A stretch of 7,242 bases of DNA from JBECKQ01 sp040235375 (GTDB lineage: Bacteria; Planctomycetota; Phycisphaerae; UBA1845). The stretch spans positions 1 to 7,242 of the forward strand of contig JBECKQ010000058.1 of NCBI GenBank assembly GCA_040235375.1. Direction: 5' to 3'. The notes under the pieces were generated by a model. It saw only the letters and a program-made list of their open reading frames with translations. It was not told the origin of the DNA and made no database searches. The stretch's first letter is position 1; every line of letters starts with the position of its first letter. This document shows, one piece after another, positions 1 through 5,438 of this stretch. The translations under genes were made by a program, and so were the position numbers.

Positions 1-681
1 TCACCGGCCCCGCTCCGCGGGGCGATCCCATTGCAGCACGTCGTCCAGCGGCTTCTTCTCGATCCGCGGTACCATGCACCCCTCGGCGGCGTACCCGACG
101 GGAATCAGCAGGAACGGCTTCTCGTTCGCGGGTCGGCCGAGGATGTCGCGCAGGAACTTCATCGGGCTGGGCGTGTGCGTAAGTGTCGCCAGGCCGGAAA
201 GATGGCACGCCGCCAGGAACATGCCCGCCGCGATCCCGACCGACTCGGCCGGGTAGTAGTTCGGCTGCCGCTCGCCGTCGATCATCTCCCAGTTCACCTG
301 GAATATGGCCACGAGCCACGGGGCGACCTCGAGGAACGGCTTGTGCTCGTCCGTTCCCAGCGGCTCGAGGGCGGCGAGCCAGGCTGGCTGCATCCGCCGG
401 GCGTAGCTTTCGTGCTCCTCGCGTTCGGCGGCGACGCGGATTTCGCGCTTGATGGCGGGGTCGCTGACGGCCACGAACCACCACGGCTGGCGGTTCGCCC
501 CGCTCGGCGCCGTATGAGCGATGGCGATCAGCGTCTCGATCAGCTCCCGCGGCACGGGCTTATCCGAAAAGTCGCGACACGACCGCCGCGTTCGAAGCTG
601 TTCAAGCAACCCCCGCGCGGCGCTCAACATCTCGTCCGCCGGGCGTTCCGGCAGCGCATATGGCATGGGCACGTATGACAC
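1..681 (-). CDS. Nitroreductase-superfamily flavoprotein, iodotyrosine deiodinase-like
   Basis: This is a complete 226-aa protein, probably an FMN-dependent reductase of the nitroreductase fold in the iodotyrosine deiodinase (IYD)/BluB-like branch. Visible motifs are the FMN-phosphate segment RRSCRDF (32-38), PSGANRQPW (59-67) and the late flavin-contact segment TLTHTPSP (166-173). The active-site lid matches my memory of human IYD (Glu157, Tyr161, Lys182): here Glu89, Tyr93 and Lys114 have identical spacing. That suggests reductive dehalogenation of a halophenol or related nitroreductase chemistry; the real substrate is unknown. The start is GTG at 681 because AAGGAGG lies about 6 nt upstream (688-695). 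The frame stays open to 753, but that extension has no such site and does not resemble the family. The stop TGA occupies bases 1-3. The gene is divergent from the hydrolase at 913. The family call is firm; the deiodinase-like subgroup is likely. Confidence 0.93.
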   Translation of the reverse strand: MSYVPMPYALPERPADEMLSAARGLLEQLRTRRSCRDFSDKPVPRELIETLIAIAHTAPSGANRQPWWFVAVSDPAIKREIRVAAEREEHESYARRMQPAWLAALEPLGTDEHKPFLEVAPWLVAIFQVNWEMIDGERQPNYYPAESVGIAAGMFLAACHLSGLATLTHTPSPMKFLRDILGRPANEKPFLLIPVGYAAEGCMVPRIEKKPLDDVLQWDRPAERGR

Positions 682-912
682 GTGACGACCTCCTTCGTGT
701 TGGCCTTCAGATATCGGCGCAACCATTGAACGCCGCCGCCCGCACGCATGCAAACGATCGTTCCAATCACCGCGGCACGCTGTAATCGGCGCACTTTGCT
801 CTACCGGTTACGATGAAAACTCAATGAGTACGTCGCGACTGCGAAGCGCTGCGACGACGTTCCAGCCGCTTCCTGTTCGACGCAAAGCCCTATGCGGCAA
901 GGGGATGTCGCG

Positions 913-2442
913 TTGAGACCTTTGGAATTCCTGTTGATCGCTCTTGTCGCAGTGGCTCCGGCCGCCTGGCTGGCGTGCGGGGTGAAGTGTGGGCGCTGGG
1001 TTCACGCGGTGGTCGGCGGCGTGGTGCTTGCGCTCGCAGCGCATCTTGTTATCGAGGGTTATCGCTGGCCGATGGTTCCCGCGTATGCGCTGGCGACGGT
1101 GGTGGTTCTGACGGCGATCTGGGACTCTCTTCGACGCAGGCCGCCAGCGGCTGCGGTGGCGGAGGGCAGACGCAGGACACGGCGACGGATCCTCGGCGCG
1201 TGCGCGTGTCTGGTGCTGGCCGTCGTCGCCGCGGCCGTGCCAACGCTGTTCCCGCATCTGCGTCTGCCGGAGCCGACCGGTCCGCATCCAATCGGCACTG
1301 CGAACCTGTTTTTCGTCGATCAGAATCGCTTTGAGACATTCACACCGGACCCCGACGACCGCCGCGAAATCGCGGCGCGGATCTGGTATCCGGCCGTGAA
1401 GACCGCAAACGGCGCGATCGGCGCGCCAGCAGCCTACCTGGAGAACGCCGCCGAGGTCTCCCGAGCACTCACGCGCTACACGCCGTTTCCGTCGTTCGTG
1501 TTCTCCCACCTGGGCCGCGTGCGAACGCATGCCCGGCGGGACGCGCCGATGCTTCAGGAAGGACCACCCTGCCCGCTGGTCATCTTCAATCACGCCACCT
1601 GGGCGGGGATCGGGCAGAGCACGGCGTTGATGGAGGAACTCGCCAGCCACGGGTATGTCGCGGTCAGCGTCGGGCATGCGTTCGAGACGCCGTACTTCGT
1701 CCGGCCGGACGGGAGCGTGCAGGCCTTCGACCCGCACAACGCCGAGTTTGCCGAGCGCGGTCGCGAGCGAAGCCGGGCGTACGAAATCCAGCAGCAGCTC
1801 ACCACAACCCGCGACGTGCAAAGACTCGAGGGGCTTATACGCGAGTTGTCCCGGCTGCGGCCGCACGCGGTGCAGAGCCTGCACATCTGGGTCGCGGATA
1901 TCAGCGCGGTGCTGGACGAGCTCGAGCGCATGAACAGAGGCGACGGGCCGTTCGCCGGCCGGCTGGACATTGACCGGGTGGCCGTGATCGGCCATTCCTT
2001 CGGCGGCGCTGTGGCCGGACAGGCCTGCCTGCACGATCCGCGGTGCAAGGCGGGGATCAACTTCGACGGGTTGCAGATCGGCGACATGCTCGACCGGCCG
2101 CTGGAGAAACCGTTCCTGTTCTTTCACCACGACAACGCCGGGGCGGTGAACCGCGCGCCGAATCTGCCGCTGTTCGAGCGGGCGCAGGGGCCGGCCTATC
2201 TCGCGATTGTCGCGGGCACGGGGCACCTGAGCTTCTCCGACGTTTGTCTTTACCCGCGCACGAGCCTGTTTCGACTGGCGTCGCCAACCGGCACGATCGA
2301 CGGCCGACACTGTCAGAAGATCGTCAGCGAATACGTCCTCGCGTTCCTCGATCGCCACCTGAGAGGGAACAGCGCGGTCATGCTGGAAGACTTGTCGCAA
2401 CGTTCTCCGGAGGTCGAACTGCGTGCGCGACGACCGCCTTGA
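913..2442 (+). CDS. Membrane-anchored alpha/beta hydrolase, PAF-acetylhydrolase-like
   Basis: The protein has 509 aa from TTG 913, or 516 aa from ATG 892. Four hydrophobic segments (about 4-24, 29-47, 53-70, 92-113) precede a soluble alpha/beta-hydrolase domain. The domain follows plasma PAF-acetylhydrolase in order: GPHPIGT early, PLVIFNHATWAG around 221-232 (oxyanion region), then the nucleophile motif GHSFGG with Ser362, INFDG with Asp385 and GTGHLSFSD with His438. The Ser-Asp spacing of 23 equals that of human PAF-AH (Ser273/Asp296). Likely reaction: hydrolysis of short or oxidised acyl esters of phospholipids, or of related esters. The arginine-rich loop 74-92 should be cytoplasmic, which would place the catalytic domain outside the inner membrane (inference). 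I prefer TTG because AAGGGGA sits 7 nt upstream and the protein then begins MRPLEFLL, a start I recall from relatives; ATG 892 has no clear ribosome site. The gene may be followed in an operon by 2487..2969, 44 bp away. Confidence 0.92.
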   Translation: MRPLEFLLIALVAVAPAAWLACGVKCGRWVHAVVGGVVLALAAHLVIEGYRWPMVPAYALATVVVLTAIWDSLRRRPPAAAVAEGRRRTRRRILGACACLVLAVVAAAVPTLFPHLRLPEPTGPHPIGTANLFFVDQNRFETFTPDPDDRREIAARIWYPAVKTANGAIGAPAAYLENAAEVSRALTRYTPFPSFVFSHLGRVRTHARRDAPMLQEGPPCPLVIFNHATWAGIGQSTALMEELASHGYVAVSVGHAFETPYFVRPDGSVQAFDPHNAEFAERGRERSRAYEIQQQLTTTRDVQRLEGLIRELSRLRPHAVQSLHIWVADISAVLDELERMNRGDGPFAGRLDIDRVAVIGHSFGGAVAGQACLHDPRCKAGINFDGLQIGDMLDRPLEKPFLFFHHDNAGAVNRAPNLPLFERAQGPAYLAIVAGTGHLSFSDVCLYPRTSLFRLASPTGTIDGRHCQKIVSEYVLAFLDRHLRGNSAVMLEDLSQRSPEVELRARRPP

Positions 2443-2486
2443 TCACCGCGGAGTCGCCGAGAATCGCACGACCGAAGCGCACTCAC

Positions 2487-2969
2487 ATGAACTGGCTATG
2501 GCCTCGCCACATTCCGCCTGAACTTGGGTTGTCCCGTGAGCAACGGAAGACGGTCCGTCGCGCCGCCTGGAAGCTGTGGGCACGCGAGAGGAGGAACTTG
2601 CTGCTGTACCTCGCGCTGCCTGTAACCTACCTCGTCGCGGTGCGGTTTATGGCGGATGTTGGCGGAGTGGCGGCGAGGCTGGCGGGTGCTCCGCGGTGGC
2701 TACACGCAGCTACCAGGGCTGCAGCCCCGGTCGTATGGTTCGTCGTGTGCTTCGTCGTCGGCGGAGCAGTCCTCCAGCGCTATCGGTTCGCTCCTTGTGT
2801 ATATCGCGCGTTGCGCCAGCACGGATACGACGTCTGCACAAAGTGCGGCTATTGGCTGAAAGGGCTCGGCGCGAACAGCGACACCTGTCCCGAATGTGGC
2901 GCCATTCGCCCGGAACCACCCCAGGACGCTGTCCCAGGCAGCGCGCGCGGAGACGGCGGGCAGCACTGA
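2487..2969 (+). CDS. Two-helix membrane protein with C-terminal zinc ribbon
   Basis: This is a 160-aa hypothetical protein. A basic, Trp-rich N-terminus (1-36) leads into a membrane segment at about 37-56. A second membrane segment follows at about 78-96, and then a cytosolic-looking tail. The tail carries four cysteines, Cys117, Cys120, Cys134 and Cys137, in the pattern CTKCGYWLKGL then CPECG, which should bind one zinc. The extreme C-terminus is Pro/Gly-rich and probably disordered. I associate CxxCGYxLxGL...CPECG tails on small membrane proteins with Planctomycetota; the function is unknown and the ribbon may mediate protein contacts. The start ATG 2487 is the first methionine giving this architecture; the frame is open back to 2043, but that part overlaps the hydrolase gene and is a shadow. 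No strong ribosome site is visible. It lies 44 bp after the hydrolase, same strand. Confidence 0.82.
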   Translation: MNWLWPRHIPPELGLSREQRKTVRRAAWKLWARERRNLLLYLALPVTYLVAVRFMADVGGVAARLAGAPRWLHAATRAAAPVVWFVVCFVVGGAVLQRYRFAPCVYRALRQHGYDVCTKCGYWLKGLGANSDTCPECGAIRPEPPQDAVPGSARGDGGQH

Positions 2970-3163
2970 TTCTTCGAGTGGTGGTCGCTCCCGGTCGATC
3001 GGCAGGCGCTTGCCTCCACCCGGCGTCGGACGGTCAGGTGCGCTAAGGGCAGATGCCTCGAATCCCAGGGGCTGAGCGAACGTCCGCGGTTGGGGTCCCT
3101 GCCGAGGCTCCAGAGGCCAAGCGGGAGGTCGTCGCGCCGATCCGAACAGACCGGGAGATTGCC

Positions 3164-3700
3164 ATGCGTGCGATTGCCGAAACGCCCCGACTGCTTCTCC
3201 GCGAGCTTACGATCGCAGACGCACCGGCCATGTGCCGGCTCAACGCGGATGAACGCATGATGCGCCAGCTGCCGGTGCCCGCCGACAACTCGGTCGCAGC
3301 CGAACGCGACCGACTGGCGAGGTACATCGCTCGCGCGTACCGCGTCGACGGTTTCGGCATCTGGGCCACCATCTGGCGCGAGACGGAGGAGATCATCGGC
3401 CGCTGCGGCCTGCGACGGCAGACGCTGGACGACGGCGAACATGTCGAGTTGACGTATCAGATTGCGTCGGCGTGGTGGGGCCGCGGCATCGCCACCGAGG
3501 CGGCCGGCGAGATTCGGGACTTCGCGTTCTCGTCACTGGGGCTCGATCGGCTCATCGCGCTGATACTGCCGGACAACATCGCCTCGCGCGGCGTTGCGGA
3601 GAAGATCGGCATGTGCTACCTGCGCGAGGTCACCTGCGACGGCCAGACATTCCGCCTGTACGAGATAGAAAAGGGAGCAGGGGAACAGGTGAGCAGGTGA
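3164..3700 (+). CDS. GNAT N-acetyltransferase, RimJ/RimL-like
   Basis: The 178-aa protein belongs to the GNAT fold (Acetyltransf_3 type), which moves acetyl from acetyl-CoA to an amine, often a protein N-terminus or a small molecule. Landmarks are TPRLLLREL (7-15, beta 1), LTYQIASAWWGRGIATEA (about 96-113) carrying the acetyl-CoA pyrophosphate loop G106-R-G-I-A110, and LILPDNIASRGVAEKIGM, the typical C-terminal motif with Asn and the VAEKIGM helix. The substrate cannot be told. The start ATG 3164 has GGGAG 6 nt upstream (3153-3157) and places beta 1 at the usual distance from the N-terminus; the frame is open back to 3053 but without support. The last residues, EKGAGEQVSR, are encoded by a short repeat that recurs nearby, so the end of the reading frame may have been extended by a repeat insertion. 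It converges on the gene at 3789..4142. Confidence 0.92.
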   Translation: MRAIAETPRLLLRELTIADAPAMCRLNADERMMRQLPVPADNSVAAERDRLARYIARAYRVDGFGIWATIWRETEEIIGRCGLRRQTLDDGEHVELTYQIASAWWGRGIATEAAGEIRDFAFSSLGLDRLIALILPDNIASRGVAEKIGMCYLREVTCDGQTFRLYEIEKGAGEQVSR

Positions 3701-3703
3701 CCG
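3671..3703 (+). repeat. CAGGTGA-type repeat, copy 1, at the end of the GNAT gene
   Basis: A run built from GAGCAGG, GAACAGGTGA and GAGCAGGTGA units spans the last codons and stop of the acetyltransferase gene. CAGGTGAGCAG (3686-3696) matches CAGGTGAACAG on the opposite strand at 3759-3769 with one difference. Each copy begins at the 3' end of a gene and points away from it. This could be a REP-like dispersed element or part of a shared 3'-end structure; genome-wide copy number is needed to tell. Confidence 0.6.
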
Positions 3704-3738
3704 GCACAGGCACGATTACACGCGCATCAACCGGCAAG

Positions 3739-3754
3739 GAAGGCGGGAGCCTTC
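3739..3754. terminator. Hairpin between convergent genes, possible bidirectional terminator
   Basis: GAAGGC (3739-3744), the loop GGGA and GCCTTC (3749-3754) make a perfect 6-bp stem closed by a GNRA-type tetraloop, midway between two convergent stop codons. The plus strand continues TCTCCT, so there is no real T-run and intrinsic termination is uncertain. The hairpin sits inside the larger inverted pair formed by the two flanking repeat copies. Confidence 0.45.
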
Positions 3755-3756
3755 TC

Positions 3757-3790
3757 TCCTGTTCACCTGATCGACTGCTCACTTGCTCCT
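3757..3790 (-). repeat. CAGGTGA-type repeat, copy 2, at the end of the minus-strand membrane gene
   Basis: Read on the minus strand, this follows directly after the TAG stop of the membrane protein: GGAGCA, then GTGAGCAG, then TCAGGTGAACAGGAG. It uses the same vocabulary (GAGCAG, CAGGTGA, GAACAGG) as copy 1 at the end of the convergent GNAT gene, in the mirrored orientation, so the copies could pair as a long imperfect stem in a read-through transcript. Confidence 0.6.
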
Positions 3791-4142
3791 ACTCGAGCAC
3801 GTGGTTGCCGACCAGGTTCGCGGTGATCCAGACGGCCGCGACGAGTGGAATCAGGATCGTCACGTACCGCTTGAGATGTTCGGGCGTCGCCGGCTTGCCC
3901 GTCATCGTCGTGGCCGAGCCGGAGCGCTGCTCGACCCAGCGGCCGAGCAGCATCAGGCCGGCGACGACGACGAAAGCAGCGTCGAGAGCCGTCAGCCAGC
4001 CGGTGCCCCCGGAGACGATGCCGTAGGCGATCGCCGCGAGCGCCACGGGGCCGAAAACGACCCAGGTCAGCCGGGCGCCGAGCACCCAGACGCTGGTGAT
4101 TTCACCGGGTTGCGCAGGGGTGGAGTCGAAATCGGGGTTCAT
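3789..4142 (-). CDS. Three-helix small membrane protein of unknown function
   Basis: The 117-aa protein has a soluble acidic N-terminus (1-16) and three hydrophobic helices at about 22-44, 49-68 and 91-115. A polar loop at about 69-90, containing EQRSG and KPATPEHLKRY, separates the second and third helices. No signal peptide, catalytic motif or cysteine is visible, and I do not recognise a named family. The start ATG (4140-4142) is supported by GAGGA 5 nt upstream (4148-4152). The stop TAG abuts the repeat at 3757..3790. The gene stands alone: the convergent neighbour is the GNAT gene, and the upstream side is the gene-poor region carrying the 56-bp direct repeat, whose first copy ends about 37 bp before this start codon. 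The coding call is strong because of the ribosome site and the clear membrane topology; the function is open. Confidence 0.78.
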   Translation of the reverse strand: MNPDFDSTPAQPGEITSVWVLGARLTWVVFGPVALAAIAYGIVSGGTGWLTALDAAFVVVAGLMLLGRWVEQRSGSATTMTGKPATPEHLKRYVTILIPLVAAVWITANLVGNHVLE

Positions 4143-4179
4143 GACTGTCCTCGCTAACGCTCATTGAGTTGAGCCCAGC

Positions 4180-4235
4180 GAATGGCGGCCCGACCATTCG
4201 GAATCCCTGCGAGCGCACGCGCGACTCGCACCCTT
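4180..4235. repeat. 56-bp direct repeat, copy 1
   Basis: This copy matches 4365..4420 at 52 of 56 positions by my count. It begins GAATGGCGGCCCGACCATTC, which contains the inverted repeat CGAATGG/CCATTCG around an 8-nt loop (7 bp in this copy), then a CG-rich block with GCGAGCGCACGCGC. On the plus strand an ATG at 4182 opens a 53-codon frame that ends at 4343. On the other strand the copy lies about 38-93 bp upstream of the membrane gene's start at 4142, so it could also be a promoter or leader element. Confidence 0.85.
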
Positions 4236-4364
4236 CGTCGTGATTCAGTTATTCGCGCTTACGTTTTCGACATCCATTCCATCAAAACGGCCAGCGTGGG
4301 CGCGAGGCTGACGCCAGCGCTTGTTGCCCGGTCGATCAAATGAACGCACAGAGAGCTAAAACAG

Positions 4365-4420
4365 GAATGGCGGCCCGACCATTCGGAGTGCCTGCGAGCG
4401 CACGCGCAACCCGCACCCTT
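4365..4420. repeat. 56-bp direct repeat, copy 2
   Basis: This is the second copy, 185 bp downstream in the same orientation. It differs from the first at four positions. The terminal inverted repeat is kept at 6 bp (GAATGG/CCATTC). Sequence similarity stops sharply after CACCCTT in both copies. The ATG at 4367 opens a 47-codon frame ending TAA at 4508-4510, with a tail unrelated to that of copy 1. Confidence 0.85.
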
Positions 4421-4529
4421 TTGATCAGGATATTCATCAAAACACTATCGCTGTCCTGCTGGACCGTCAACCTGTTCGCGCGGTTTCTGCGGCTGTTTCG
4501 CACGTTATAAAGGTTGCCCGGGCCGAATT

Positions 4530-4562
4530 GAACAGGTGATCATGATCGGTTGCGCAGGTGAC
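4530..4562 (+). repeat. CAGGTGA-type repeat, copy 3, interrupted
   Basis: GAACAGGTGA (4530-4539) and GCAGGTGACCG (4553-4563) are the two blocks that stand directly adjacent in copy 1 (3683-3704). Here they are separated by about 14 nt, including the palindromic TGATCATGATC. No gene end is recognised beside this copy, except the possible small ORF ending at 4510. Confidence 0.5.
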
Positions 4563-4583
4563 CGCCCTGCTCGGCGGGCGCTA

Positions 4584-4607
4584 CTTTTCGCCCGGCCGGG
4601 CGAAGAG
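4584..4607. other. 24-bp near-perfect palindrome
   Basis: The core TTCGCCCGGCCGGGCGAA (4587-4604) is a perfect 18-bp palindrome; the outer bases extend it to CT(T)...(G)AG with one mismatch. It has no loop in DNA form, so it would suit a dimeric DNA-binding protein at least as well as an RNA hairpin. A small hairpin, CCGCC/GGCGG (4562-4577), lies just upstream. No T-run follows, so a terminator is not favoured. Confidence 0.55.
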
Positions 4608-4880
4608 TCGAAGTGACCGGACACGGTCGGAACTTTTCGCAGCCGGCCCTGCCGACCTGGCACGACCGGTCGCCGGAGCATTGCGGGCTGCGTGACGAGA
4701 TGTCGGCACGCTCTTTCATCGGCGTTTCCAGGCCGGTTGAGGCCGGATACCGCTGTCCGGGGACATCTCCGCCGAGTGTGTAGACCCGTAAGATGGCGGT
4801 GGCATCGGGTCCAGAGACGCCGGGCGCCGCGCGGTTCTGCCGTGACGCTATCAACATCGCGATCGTGCAGGGAGGGGTGG

Positions 4881-5438
4881 CTACGCCACTGCCTTCCGCC
4901 AGGCGGCGCGTTGTTTCCTGCGCTGTTTCTCGTCGGGCTCGTCGTCCATCAGCGCATTCGTTTTCGCTTCGATCGCGTTATCGCCAGTTGCCTTGAAAAG
5001 CTTGCCAAGCGAGGTGACCGCATCCGTCCGAACGAGCGTACCGTTCTTCTCCTCGGCACACTCGCGAAATCGCCTCTCCAGCGCCTTGAGCACCAGTGCC
5101 TTCTGTTTCGGGCCGGCCAAGCCGACCCGCCAGAGAGTCTGGAGCGTGTGTCGAGCGGTCACGGTTTTCTGGTCCTTCATGACGGCCACTACCTTGGGGA
5201 AGTCCTTCAGTATGCGGAGTTCCGGATCGCTGATTGCCAGGCGTGCGAGCATCTGGGCGGCGAACGCCCGCCGGTGACCATCGCGATGCGTGAGGTCCCT
5301 CAGCAACTGGCCCCAGACCTCGTAGGCCCACTTGACCGGCTTCTCGGTCAACTTGAACAGGCCAACCGTCGCCCGATAGGCGACATCCCTGTCGGGCGAC
5401 TCACGGTCGGCGAAGAGCTCCTTGGTGCGCTTGTCCAT
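4881..5438 (-). CDS. HEAT-like alpha-helical protein of unknown function
   Basis: The 185-aa, nearly all-helical soluble protein looks like stacked HEAT/ARM helix pairs: RDVAYRATVGLFKL (about 17-30), HRRAFAAQMLARLAI (about 58-72), VTARHTLQTLWRVGL (about 92-106) and VRTDAVTSLGKLF (about 136-148). The tail from about 157 is charged and Lys/Arg-rich. Such solenoids usually bind other proteins; no catalytic residues are evident. I recognise the general look but no named family. The start ATG 5436-5438 overlaps the stop of the VOC gene by one base (TAATG), with AAGGG a few bases upstream, so translation is probably coupled. It is the last gene of the ArsR-VOC operon. A small GTGGC/GCCAC hairpin (4877-4889) overlaps its stop codon, without a T-run. 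Confidence 0.87.
   Translation of the reverse strand: MDKRTKELFADRESPDRDVAYRATVGLFKLTEKPVKWAYEVWGQLLRDLTHRDGHRRAFAAQMLARLAISDPELRILKDFPKVVAVMKDQKTVTARHTLQTLWRVGLAGPKQKALVLKALERRFRECAEEKNGTLVRTDAVTSLGKLFKATGDNAIEAKTNALMDDEPDEKQRRKQRAAWRKAVA

Larger units (their letters stand above)
4143..4880. other. Gene-poor intergenic region, 738 bp
   Basis: No standard gene convinces here. The region holds the two copies of a 56-bp direct repeat (4180..4235 and 4365..4420), two possible very small plus-strand ORFs starting in them (4182..4343 and 4367..4510), a third copy of the CAGGTGA-type repeat (4530..4562), and an almost perfect 24-bp palindrome (4584..4607). A 105-codon minus-strand frame at 4540..4857 has no ribosome site and no family features. 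From about 4608 to 4880 I see nothing further that I can name. Confidence 0.6.

Noticed and set aside
31..678. A 215-codon plus-strand frame inside the nitroreductase gene
   Set aside because: It is fully antisense to a gene with clear flavoprotein motifs and has low-complexity basic composition.
753..762. AACGATCGTT, a perfect 10-bp palindrome between the divergent nitroreductase and hydrolase genes
   Set aside because: Short palindromes of this size are expected by chance, and I found no convincing promoter boxes next to it.
808..2400. A 530-codon open frame on the minus strand opposite the hydrolase gene
   Set aside because: It is an antisense shadow: the plus strand encodes a protein with an intact catalytic triad and family-wide order of motifs, while this frame is Arg/His/Gln-rich with no domain.
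4180..4420. The 56-bp repeat pair as a CRISPR array or integron attC sites
   Set aside because: There are only two copies with a 129-bp gap and four differences, no cas or integrase gene, and no attC-type core sites.
4540..4857. A 105-codon minus-strand frame in the gene-poor region
   Set aside because: There is no ribosome site before its start, no recognised motif, and it reads through the palindrome and a repeat copy; long frames arise easily in GC-rich DNA.
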